This document shows positions 7,625 to 14,815 of a stretch of DNA of 64,000 nt, piece by piece (the first letter of the stretch is position 1; every line of letters begins with the position of its first letter). The stretch covers positions 255,428-319,427 of the forward strand of contig JACKEA010000010.1 in assembly GCA_020633235.1 (NCBI GenBank), read 5' to 3'. This DNA is from Polyangiaceae bacterium (lineage in GTDB: Bacteria > Myxococcota_A > Polyangia > Polyangiales > Polyangiaceae). A program made the position numbers and the translations under genes. The notes beneath the pieces are model-generated. The model was not told the origin of the DNA and searched no databases. It saw only the letters and a program-made list of their open reading frames with translations.

Positions 7625-8221
7625 ATGGACGACGCTGAAGAGCGATTCATACTGCGCCTCAGGCAGCACGACGAGCGGGCGTTCAACGAGCTCGTGGAGC
7701 TGTACGAGCAACGCGTGTTCCGCTTGGTGTTCCGCATGCTGGGGCGCCGGGACGAAGCGGAGGACATGGCGCAGGAAGTGTTCGTCCAGGTGTTCAAGGC
7801 CATCGGAACGTTCCGTGGCGACTCGAAGCTCTCCACGTGGGTGTATCGCATCGCCGTGAACCTCTGCAAAAACCGCATCAAGTATCTGTCGCGGCGGCAC
7901 GACGGCCAGCAGCAGGAGCTCGAGCCGGTGGCAGAGCGGGCGCCCTTGAGTGAGGCGAAGGGCGTGACCTACGGCGACGTCGCGCGCCCCGATCACATGG
8001 TGGAAGGCTTTCAGGTGGAGCGCATCGTGCAGGTTTGCATCGCCGAGCTGGACGCGGACTTTCGCGACGTGCTCGTGCTGCGGGACGTGGAGGACTTGAG
8101 CTACGAGGAGATCGCCCAGATCACGGGGCTTCCCGACGGAACCGTGAAGAGCCGCATCCATCGCGCCCGCGGCATGCTCAAATCGAAGGTCGAGCGCGCG
8201 TTGGGGGAGAAGATCCGATGA
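7625..8221 (+). CDS. ECF-type RNA polymerase sigma factor
   Basis: A 198-residue sigma-70-family factor that would redirect RNA polymerase to a specific promoter set. Region 2 is clear (ELYEQRVFRLVFRMLG, EAEDMAQEVFVQVFKAI, FRGDSKLSTWVYRIAVNLCKNR), and region 4 has the helix-turn-helix LSYEEIAQITGLPDGTVKSRIHRAR. About 35 charged residues separate them. I chose ATG 7625 (MDDAEERFILR), the usual N-terminus of the family, although the frame is open upstream. The stop overlaps the next start (ATGA), so the following acidic membrane protein is probably its cognate regulator. Confidence 0.93.
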   Translation: MDDAEERFILRLRQHDERAFNELVELYEQRVFRLVFRMLGRRDEAEDMAQEVFVQVFKAIGTFRGDSKLSTWVYRIAVNLCKNRIKYLSRRHDGQQQELEPVAERAPLSEAKGVTYGDVARPDHMVEGFQVERIVQVCIAELDADFRDVLVLRDVEDLSYEEIAQITGLPDGTVKSRIHRARGMLKSKVERALGEKIR

Positions 8222-8649
8222 GCGACGACGAAGAAGTCGAGCGCGAGGAAGCCGACAAGGTCGAGGAAGCCGACGAGGTCGGAGACGCGGAGACCGACGA
8301 CAAGGTCGAGGACGGCGACGGCGTCGAGATCGACGAAGAGGAAGAAGAGCGGCTGCGGGGGCTATTGCGCGGAGCGTTCAAGAAAGAGGACCCCGCGGAG
8401 CCGCCGGACGTGCTGCGCGGGGTGCAGCAGCGGATCCGCGAGCGCAGTGGCGGCAAGTTCTACGAGGACGGCTGGAGCACGGCGAAGCACCCGCCGGTGT
8501 ACACGTATCTGGTGACCAGCCTGCTGATGCTGGGCATCGTCTTCGCGGTGTACGTGACGCTGGGCTACCTGGACGGCCTGGCCCACGAGGTGGACAACGC
8601 CCCGGCCCCCGTGCACGTGATGCCGCCGCGGAACATCAAGCCCCGCTAG
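8218..8649 (+). CDS. Acidic single-pass membrane protein, candidate anti-sigma factor
   Basis: A 143-residue protein whose ATG overlaps the sigma stop by 4 nt. The first 45 residues are almost all Glu/Asp/Val/Lys; then comes a short helical region (LLRGAFKKEDPAEPPDVLRGVQQRIRERSGGKFY), a single transmembrane helix at about 97-117, and a short periplasmic tail. Position and topology fit an anti-sigma factor that holds the sigma at the membrane. It lacks the HxxxCxxC zinc motif of the usual anti-sigma domain, so this would be a different type. The segment PDVLRGVQQRIRERSGGKF resembles the start of other myxobacterial anti-sigma-like proteins, by impression only. Confidence 0.72.
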   Translation: MSDDEEVEREEADKVEEADEVGDAETDDKVEDGDGVEIDEEEEERLRGLLRGAFKKEDPAEPPDVLRGVQQRIRERSGGKFYEDGWSTAKHPPVYTYLVTSLLMLGIVFAVYVTLGYLDGLAHEVDNAPAPVHVMPPRNIKPR

Positions 8650-8696
8650 GGCCGCGGCGCGATCGTTCGGGTCCGAACGGTTCTGCGCGCGTCAGA

Positions 8697-9491
8697 TCAC
8701 TCGATCCAGCGGGCCAGAATGCAGGTCACGTTGTCGGGGCCGCCGTTCTCGTTGGCAGCCTCGATGAGCCGGTTGGTGGCGGTGGGCAGATCCGGCGCGG
8801 ATTGGATGATTTCCAGGATCCGCTCGTCCGTGACGGGGCCGGAGAGGCCGTCCGTGCACAGGAGCATGGTGTCCCCGGCGCGGGGTGCCTCGAAGCGGGT
8901 GTCCACCTTGACGGTGTCTTTCATGCCGAGGGCGCGAACGATCACGTTCTTGTGGGGGAAGTTCGCGATCTCTTCCTCGGTGAGCCGCTTCATCTTCTTG
9001 TAGTCGTTGAGCAGCGAGTGATCTTCCGTGAGCTGCTCCATCTTCGCGTCCCGCACGCGGTAGATGCGGCTGTCCCCCACGTGGGCGAGGTAGATGCCGT
9101 CTTCCACCGCGAACAGCGCCACCAGGGTGGTGCCCATGCCGCGCTGCTTGGCGTTGCGCTGCGCCGCCTCGTAGATGCGGAGGTTGCAGAGCTTGATGCC
9201 GGTGACGAGACGGTTTTCCTCGTAGCCCTTGGTGCGGTCCATCTTGTAGGGCCAGGTCCGCTCGGGATCGTCCGCTGTCGCTGCAAAGAACTCTTGCAGC
9301 GTATCGACGGCCATCTTGGATGCGACCTCGCCCGAAGCGTGGCCACCCATGCCATCTGCAACGACATACAGACCGTACTCCGCGAGAATCGCGAAGTTGT
9401 CCTCATTGTGAGTACGCTTGCGCCCGACATCCGTCTGGCCAGCGACCTCGATGCGGAGGGGCCGTGACACGCTTATTCCCGCGGTAACCAC
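8697..9491 (-). CDS. PP2C-family protein phosphatase
   Basis: A 264-residue Mg/Mn-dependent Ser/Thr phosphatase of the Stp1/PrpC type, which removes phosphate from proteins modified by Hanks-type kinases. Motifs in order are THNEDNF (about 27-33), VVADGMGGH (43-51), MGTTLVAL, HVGDSRIYR, TEDHSLLNDY, LLCTDGLSG and the C-terminal NGGPDNVT, supplying the usual metal-binding Asp residues. Translation begins at GTG 9491. No transmembrane segment, so cytoplasmic. The likely partner is a Ser/Thr kinase such as the one at 14816-16204, though the two are not in one operon. Confidence 0.94.
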   Translation of the reverse strand: MVTAGISVSRPLRIEVAGQTDVGRKRTHNEDNFAILAEYGLYVVADGMGGHASGEVASKMAVDTLQEFFAATADDPERTWPYKMDRTKGYEENRLVTGIKLCNLRIYEAAQRNAKQRGMGTTLVALFAVEDGIYLAHVGDSRIYRVRDAKMEQLTEDHSLLNDYKKMKRLTEEEIANFPHKNVIVRALGMKDTVKVDTRFEAPRAGDTMLLCTDGLSGPVTDERILEIIQSAPDLPTATNRLIEAANENGGPDNVTCILARWIE

Positions 9492-9586
9492 TCGTGAAAC
9501 CGAACAAATCCTCCTAACACCTAGGAGCTATGTCAACAACGGGATTCGGCGCGAGCAGAACGCTCGTGGATTTTTCTTCCCGCCGT

Positions 9587-9612
9587 GGCCCCCCAACCCG
9601 GGATCGGGGGCC
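9587..9612. terminator. Stem-loop between the HtrA-like and PP2C genes
   Basis: GGCCCCC (9587-9593) and GGGGGCC (9606-9612) form a 7-bp perfect stem with a 12-nt loop that itself contains CCCGGG. It lies in the 163-bp gap between the stop of the HtrA-like gene and the start of the phosphatase gene. There is no U-run on the minus-strand transcript, so it may be a pausing or protective structure instead of an intrinsic terminator. Confidence 0.35.
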
Positions 9613-9654
9613 TTGACTTTCGGATTCGCTGGGGCCTCCACCCGACCCGGAAGC

Positions 9655-10821
9655 CTACGGCCGCGAGCGGCGCTTTACCGCGGGGGCCTTCTTCCGGTTC
9701 TGATCCGGGGCCGCCCGCAGGGTGAGGGTCACCTGCCGGAATTTCCCGCCGCCGAACAGGAGCAGCTCCACGCTGTCCCCCACGGCGCGCTGGTTGATGG
9801 TCTCCGCCAGCGCCTCCGGCGTGGACACCGGGGCTCCGTTCACGGCCACCACCGTGTCCGCCGTGTTCCTGTCCCGGCTGCCCTTGAGGCCGGCGGCCGC
9901 CGCCGGGCTGCGAGGGTGGACGGAGATCACGCGCACGCCGCGGGCCGCTCCCGCGTCGTCGGCCACGCCCTGGATCCCGAGCCAGGGTGCCGGTGGCACC
10001 GCGTTGGCGGGCACCGTGCGGAGGAACGCCTTGATGGCGGGGGTGGGCACGCCGAAGGGCACGCGGGTGCAGGGGGCGTTGGGCACCGGCGCGCAGGCGC
10101 GGGCGATGATGGCGACGACGTCACCCTTGTCGTCGATCACGGGGCTGCCAACGTCCGTGCTCTTCAGCCGGCTGGCGAGCTCGATGGCGTCGTGCAAGAG
10201 CTCGTTGTCCGCACCCATCAGCGTGCGCTGCCCTTTGACGATGGTGCGCGCGGGGGCCAGCTCCTTTTGGCCGACCAAGCTGAACACGCGCAGGTTGCTG
10301 CCGGCCTGGGTGGCGGATTCCCGCGCGGCGCGCAGGCCCTTCTTCCAGCGGCCGTTTTGCGGGACCAAGAGCGCGAGGTCCCACGCGCGGTCCGTGTGGC
10401 CGACCTTCACGCGGGTGACGCTGCCGTCCGCGAAGCGCGCGTCCAAGTTGTTGCCGTGACCCAGCGGGGACAGCGCCGTGAGGATGCGCCCGTCTCCCGA
10501 GAGCACGGTGCCCACGCCCAGCACCTTGCCCCGCCGCTCCAGCGTGACCACGCCCCTGCGCGCGCGATCCATCGTGGTTTCCGGGCTGTCTTCCTTGTCC
10601 GTGATGCCGGCCAAGCTGCCGTCCGCCACCTGGTCCGCTGCATCTGCCGCGGCCCGAGCCGTCTGGGCGGCTCCCCGCGCGGTATCCCCGGTGTTGGGCG
10701 GAGGCGCTGCCAGTGCCGCGCCCGGCACCAACAGAACGGCCAGCGCCAATAGTCGACGCGCGGTCACAGGTGAGGTGTAGCTGGCAATCCTCGCTGTTCC
10801 GACGGTTCCCCGAATTTTCAT
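9655..10821 (-). CDS. HtrA-like protein with PDZ domain, catalytically degenerate
   Basis: A 388-residue exported protein: signal sequence (about 20-38), trypsin-like domain (about 80-270) and a PDZ domain (about 278-370; APWLGIQGV, HPRSPAAAAGLKG, VVAVNGAPVSTPEAL). In active HtrA proteases the His lies in LTNAHVV and the Ser in GNSGGP. Here the corresponding segments read LTALSPL (Ser118 in place of His) and DVGSPV (Val224 in place of Ser), while the Asp is kept (WDLAL, Asp148). It is therefore probably a non-catalytic peptide-binding or scaffold protein of the periplasm. ATG 10821 is preceded by no better start. Confidence 0.85.
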   Translation of the reverse strand: MKIRGTVGTARIASYTSPVTARRLLALAVLLVPGAALAAPPPNTGDTARGAAQTARAAADAADQVADGSLAGITDKEDSPETTMDRARRGVVTLERRGKVLGVGTVLSGDGRILTALSPLGHGNNLDARFADGSVTRVKVGHTDRAWDLALLVPQNGRWKKGLRAARESATQAGSNLRVFSLVGQKELAPARTIVKGQRTLMGADNELLHDAIELASRLKSTDVGSPVIDDKGDVVAIIARACAPVPNAPCTRVPFGVPTPAIKAFLRTVPANAVPPAPWLGIQGVADDAGAARGVRVISVHPRSPAAAAGLKGSRDRNTADTVVAVNGAPVSTPEALAETINQRAVGDSVELLLFGGGKFRQVTLTLRAAPDQNRKKAPAVKRRSRP

Positions 10822-10891
10822 TGCGATCCCTCGTGCTCGGCTGAAGCGTCCAAGTGGGCTAGCACACCTGGTGCAAAACGCTTGCCGCTCT

Positions 10892-11572
10892 TCAGCTCCG
10901 CGGCTCGAGCGTGCGCACGCCCTCGGGCCCCGCGACGATCACTCGCTGCGCCCGCCCGACGAACAGCCCCGTCTCCACCACCCCGGGGATCACGCCGAGC
11001 TCCCGCTCCAGCGCCGCCGGGTCCGCGATGACGCCCATGTGGAGGTCGTAAATCAGGTTTCCAGCGTCGGTTTTCCAGGGCGCGCCTTCCCGCAGCCGGA
11101 GCTTCACCTCGCCCAGCCGGGCGAGCACGTCCCGCGTGGCAGCGTGACCGAACTCGAGCACCTCCACCGGAACCGCCCAGCGCTCCCCGAGCTGTTTGCT
11201 GAGCTTGGAATCGTCCACGACGATGACGTTCATGCGACTCGCGTGGTTCACGATCTTTTCCCGTGCGTGCGCGCCGCCGCCGCCCTTGATCAAATCCAAG
11301 CGCTCGCTCACCTCGTCGGCGCCGTCCACGGTCACGTCGATGTGCCAGGGACCGTCGTCCCCCAACAGCGGAATGCCGAGCCCTTCCGCCTGCGCTCGGC
11401 TCGCCTGACTGGTCGGCACGCCGACGAGCTTGCGCCCGGCGCGCACCAGCTCCCCCACGCCGTCGATGAACAGCTTCGCCGTCGATCCGGTGCCGAGGCC
11501 GACGACACCTGTTTCCGGAAGCAGCTCCAGTGCCGCCCGCGCCGCCGCTGCCTTGGCTTGCATTTGATCCAT
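10892..11572 (-). CDS. rpiA: Ribose-5-phosphate isomerase A
   Basis: A 226-residue cytoplasmic enzyme that interconverts ribose 5-phosphate and ribulose 5-phosphate in the non-oxidative pentose phosphate pathway. Diagnostic motifs are VVGLGTGSTAKLFID (about 23-37), the DVTVDGADEV block (about 79-88), LIKGGGGAHAREKIV (about 94-108) with the catalytic acidic and Lys residues, and a C-terminal GVVETGLFVGRA. Length is normal for the family. It is transcribed alone; the intergenic space upstream (11573-11820) contains the nested repeat array. Confidence 0.97.
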   Translation of the reverse strand: MDQMQAKAAAARAALELLPETGVVGLGTGSTAKLFIDGVGELVRAGRKLVGVPTSQASRAQAEGLGIPLLGDDGPWHIDVTVDGADEVSERLDLIKGGGGAHAREKIVNHASRMNVIVVDDSKLSKQLGERWAVPVEVLEFGHAATRDVLARLGEVKLRLREGAPWKTDAGNLIYDLHMGVIADPAALERELGVIPGVVETGLFVGRAQRVIVAGPEGVRTLEPRS

Positions 11573-11642
11573 GCGCGGAGTCGAGCGCCGTGGCCGCGGT
11601 GGGTCAAGGCGAGAGGGGGGTCCCGCGCCGCAGCGACAAAAT

Positions 11643-11785
11643 CAAGCAGCAGCAGGGTGTTGGTGCGCCGCGGAAGCTCAGGGCAAGCAGCAGCAGGGTG
11701 TTGGTGCGCCGCGAGCCGCTGCGGAACCCCACCCCTTCGGGTATCGCGAAGCGCGTTCGAAGGAGGGGAAGCTCAGGGCAAGCAG
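11643..11785 (+). repeat. 41-bp tandem repeat, second unit interrupted by a 54-bp insertion
   Basis: Unit 1 (11643-11683) runs CAAGCAGCAGCAGGGTGTTG through GGAAGCTCAGGG. Unit 2 repeats the first 30 nt exactly (11684-11713), is interrupted at 11714-11767, and then finishes with the same GAAGCTCAGGG (to 11778). A third unit starts (CAAGCAG, 11779-11785) and diverges. The units contain a TTGGTGCGCCGCGG form of the dispersed core. The insert carries the 44-bp module seen twice more in the window. Confidence 0.85.
11714..11767 (+). mobile_element. 54-bp inserted element carrying 44-bp module copy 2
   Basis: Sits inside the second of two otherwise identical 41-bp units, so the neighbouring unit serves as the empty site. 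Its conserved part (11723-11766) matches 5049-5092 with one mismatch by eye. It can fold through CCTTCG/CGAAGG arms around GGTATCGCGAAGCGCGTT. There is no open reading frame, so any movement would need enzymes from elsewhere. Confidence 0.7.
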
Positions 11786-11820
11786 CGGTCGGATTCGCGT
11801 CGGACCGAGCTCGAGAGCGC

Positions 11821-12696
11821 TCAGCGCTGGCAGTCAGGGCAAAAGTGACTGGAGCGCGTGGCGATCACGACGCGGCGGATGGGGGCGCCGCAGCGTTTGC
11901 AGGGCTCGCCGGTGCGCGCGTACACGTGGCGCTCGTCCTGGTAGCCGCCGTCCTGTCCGTCGGGGCGCACGTAGTCGCTGATGCTCGATCCCCCCGTCTC
12001 GATGCTGCGCGTGAGCACCCGGATCACGGCTGCGGCGATGGCGTCCCACTCGGCGCGCTTCACCCGATGGGCGCCCCGGGTCGGCCGTACGCCCGCGAGG
12101 TACAGCGCTTCGTCTGCGTAGATGTTGCCCACTCCGGCCAGCACGGCTTGGTCGAGGAGCAGCGATTTCACCGGCGTTTTCCGGCGCGCCGCTGCGGCTC
12201 GCAAATGCTCGCCACTGGCACGCAAGGCGTCGGGTCCCAGTCGATCGAGACGCGCGTCGCTTTGCCCCGGTCGCAGATGCAAGACCTTGCCGAACTTGCG
12301 AACGTCCCGAAAAAATACGTCGGGCCCCCGGTCGCCAAACACGATCCGCAAATGCGTGTGCACGTCCGGCGCGAAGCGGCTCTGTAGCTCGGGGCTCAGG
12401 GAGGCGCGCGCCGTCGCGCTCAAGAGTCGCGGGCTCGTGGCCACGGAGGAGAAAAGCTGGCCCGTCATTCCCAGGTGCAAGAGCAGTCGCGAGCCATCGT
12501 CGAGCTCCGCGAGCAGATACTTCCCATGGCGGCGAAGGGCGCGCACTTCGCGTCCCAGGAGCTTCTTCTTCAGCGCGGGCGGCTTCGTCAAAAAGAAGTA
12601 GCTGTCACGCGTCGTGTGCACCTCGCGGATACGCCTGCCCACGAGCCAGGGCTCGATCGTACGCCGCGTGACCTCGACCTCGGGCAGCTCGGGCAC
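11821..12696 (-). CDS. mutM: Formamidopyrimidine-DNA glycosylase (Fpg/MutM)
   Basis: A 291-residue base-excision-repair enzyme that removes 8-oxoguanine and ring-opened purines and nicks the abasic site. It starts at GTG 12696 with MPELPEVE; after Met removal Pro is the catalytic nucleophile, followed by the essential Glu. The conserved Lys (RRHGKYLL, about Lys59), LLLHLGMTGQ and the helix-two-turn-helix (LLLDQAVLAGVGNIYADEAL) are present. The C-terminal zinc finger has CxxC at 266-269 and CxxC at 286-289. It is unusually placed as the last gene of a kinase/envelope operon, 1 nt after the preceding stop codon. Confidence 0.97.
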   Translation of the reverse strand: MPELPEVEVTRRTIEPWLVGRRIREVHTTRDSYFFLTKPPALKKKLLGREVRALRRHGKYLLAELDDGSRLLLHLGMTGQLFSSVATSPRLLSATARASLSPELQSRFAPDVHTHLRIVFGDRGPDVFFRDVRKFGKVLHLRPGQSDARLDRLGPDALRASGEHLRAAAARRKTPVKSLLLDQAVLAGVGNIYADEALYLAGVRPTRGAHRVKRAEWDAIAAAVIRVLTRSIETGGSSISDYVRPDGQDGGYQDERHVYARTGEPCKRCGAPIRRVVIATRSSHFCPDCQR

Positions 12697-12697
12697 G

Positions 12698-13837
12698 TCA
12701 GAGCTGCTCGGCCTTGGTGCAGGTGTCCTTGGCCGGATCGTACTCGGCGGGACACTTGGCGGTGACCTCCGGCAGCGGGACCACGGCGCCGATGGTCACC
12801 GGCGTGGTGTCGAAGCGCATGCCGAAGGTGGTGCCATCACACGGCTCGCCGGCAACGTAGCTCTTGGACGCGTAGTCTGCGCCGCGGCAGATGAACTGCT
12901 TGGTCGCCGCGTAGGTCGAGCTGTTGGTGCACAGCGGCACGCCGAGCAGATCCGAGGTCATCTGCGGGATGAGCAAGATCAAGGAGTCTGCCGTGGCCCA
13001 GCCGCTCATCAGGCCGTTTTCCAGCTTGCGCGTGCCACTGGCGGCGTCGAACACCACGTCCGCCTGCATCTCCACGTCGTAAACGTCCATGTACACGTTG
13101 GCGAAGGCGTACAGCACGTGGTCGAAGTGCGCGACGAGCTTGCTCTCGTTCACGTAGGCGCTGGTGCTGGTGTAGGTCGCGGGCGCGGTATCGCTGCCGC
13201 TGCCGGTGACGCTGAGCTCGGAAGCGACGGGCCAAGCATCCGTGCCGTCGAGCTTGGGGGGCTTGCCGCCGGGTGCTTTCGTGGTGGCCAGCGCCACCAC
13301 CCACTTCACCGTGACCTTCAAGTCTTCCGAAAAGCCGTTCCAGTCCGAGACCTCGAACAAGCCTACCGGCGCGAAGGTGCCGGCCCCTATCGCCTTGGTC
13401 ACGATGGGGCCGCTCACCACGTCGGTGCCAAACACGTCCTTCTGGCGCGAGAGCATGCGACCGACGCCGTTGTCCTCGCCGTGGATGCCGTCCGTCGCGT
13501 CGCCTTCGGTCCAGGGCGCGGGCTGACACACTGCGGGATCCGGATGACCGGTGCAGGTGCGGTCGAGATCGAAGCCGACGCTCAGGTAATCCGGAACACC
13601 GCCCGTGGTGCCTTCGCCGAAGTCGACCGTCCTGGTCACACCCGTGAACGTGGTGGTGCCCGGATCGTCCGCCACCTCTGGCGGGCCGATGGGCTCGGCG
13701 CTCACGCACACCTCGGCGTCCCCGGTGCCGGAATCCTGCGTCGGCCGGGGGGACACGTTGTCGAAGTCCGCGCCGATGATCTTGGCGCAGGCGCTGGCGG
13801 CCAAGAGCGCGGCAACGGTGGCGGCGGCTCGTCGCAT
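12698..13837 (-). CDS. Large lipoprotein of unknown function
   Basis: A 379-residue lipoprotein from ATG 13837 (MRRAAATVAALL) with lipobox AASAC at about 15-19. The mature protein has scattered Cys, a long beta-rich stretch (about 150-280) and a C-terminal Cys pair (CPAEYDPAKDTC). No family recognised; the mature N-terminus (CAKIIGADFDNVSP) resembles other myxobacterial surface lipoproteins. Its start overlaps the stop of the upstream PEGA-type gene (TGATG), and mutM follows after 1 nt, so it is the third gene of a four-gene operon. Confidence 0.83.
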   Translation of the reverse strand: MRRAAATVAALLAASACAKIIGADFDNVSPRPTQDSGTGDAEVCVSAEPIGPPEVADDPGTTTFTGVTRTVDFGEGTTGGVPDYLSVGFDLDRTCTGHPDPAVCQPAPWTEGDATDGIHGEDNGVGRMLSRQKDVFGTDVVSGPIVTKAIGAGTFAPVGLFEVSDWNGFSEDLKVTVKWVVALATTKAPGGKPPKLDGTDAWPVASELSVTGSGSDTAPATYTSTSAYVNESKLVAHFDHVLYAFANVYMDVYDVEMQADVVFDAASGTRKLENGLMSGWATADSLILLIPQMTSDLLGVPLCTNSSTYAATKQFICRGADYASKSYVAGEPCDGTTFGMRFDTTPVTIGAVVPLPEVTAKCPAEYDPAKDTCTKAEQL

Positions 13838-14796
13838 CAGAAGGCTCCGCGGAAGCCGAGGACGGCGCCATTGGGCCGCTCGGCTTCCGGAGGGGTGGTG
13901 ACCAGCACGTACGCACCCACCCCCAGTGCGGCAGCGCCCGCGGCGAACGCGATGGTGCTCACCGTGGCGAAGGTCTTGCCGGTGTCCGCTGCGTCGAGTC
14001 CGTCCGGGCCGCACACTCGGCGTCCGCCCTGGGTCTCGCAGTCGTCATCCATCGTGTTCTTCTTGGACAGCGCGAGATAGCCCGTAGCAGAGCCCACCAG
14101 CAGGCCGGCGCCGCCCACGCCCACCAGCACCCACCCCAAGGTGTTGCTCGAGCCCGCCGGCTTCAGCTGCTTTGCTGGCGCGGGTTTCGGCTTCGGTTTC
14201 GATTCGGGCTTGGGCTTGGGTGTGACCGCGGTCGGCTCGGGAAGCTTCTCCCCCGCCTCCACCGTCAGCGTCTCGTGCGCGCCTTCGGCAAGCTTCTTCT
14301 TGTACAGCTTGTCGCGGTGCCCGGGGGCAACGACTCGAATTTCGTGATCTCCGGGATCGACCGGCAGCTCCACTCCCAAGGAGGGGCGCCCCAAGCGCAC
14401 GCCGTCGCGGTTGATCTCGGTTCCCTCGGGAGCGCCAGGTGCCAGCTCGATGGTCAGGCGTGGAATGCGTTTGTCGATGGCCTTGGCGCGTTGCTCCACC
14501 CCCGCGCGCCGTTCGTCCCCCGGAGGTAGCGCGCGCAGCGCCTGCTGCCACGTCTCCCACGCCAGCGCGAGGTTATCGAGCTTCTCGTTGCAGGCGGCCA
14601 AGTTGATCAGCGTGCCCACTGCCGGATCCAAGCGCTGGCTCTCCGCGAAGCGCGCGCAGGCGATCCGATAGTCCCCGGCGTCGAACGCCTTGCGCCCCTC
14701 GGTGAACAGCGCTTCGGCCGCCGCGGGATCGCGTCCCTGCGCCAAGACGGAGGGCGCCGCCAGGAGCAGCGCGACGAGCACCAAGGCACGAGCCAT
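13837..14796 (-). CDS. TPR/PEGA-type membrane protein
   Basis: A 319-residue exported protein (signal peptide 1-19, cleavage near VLAQG). Residues 20-115 form TPR-like helices (AEALFTEGRKAFDAGDYRIACARFAESQRLDP), a layout common in myxobacterial proteins. A PEGA-like beta domain at about 115-175 follows (LTIELAPGAPEGTEINRDGV, DPGDHEIRVVAPGH), then a Lys/Pro-rich linker and two transmembrane helices (about 225-247, 280-302). It lies 19 nt after the Ser/Thr kinase stop. In myxobacteria this pairing recurs and suggests an envelope-linked signalling role, which remains inference. Confidence 0.87.
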   Translation of the reverse strand: MARALVLVALLLAAPSVLAQGRDPAAAEALFTEGRKAFDAGDYRIACARFAESQRLDPAVGTLINLAACNEKLDNLALAWETWQQALRALPPGDERRAGVEQRAKAIDKRIPRLTIELAPGAPEGTEINRDGVRLGRPSLGVELPVDPGDHEIRVVAPGHRDKLYKKKLAEGAHETLTVEAGEKLPEPTAVTPKPKPESKPKPKPAPAKQLKPAGSSNTLGWVLVGVGGAGLLVGSATGYLALSKKNTMDDDCETQGGRRVCGPDGLDAADTGKTFATVSTIAFAAGAAALGVGAYVLVTTPPEAERPNGAVLGFRGAF

Positions 14797-14815
14797 GGGC
14801 GGGATTATCACGCGC

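Noticed and set aside
12698..14014. Longer version of the lipoprotein starting at 14014
   Set aside because: The extra 59 residues are Arg/Gly-rich and overlap the upstream gene in another frame; the signal peptide starts at 13837.
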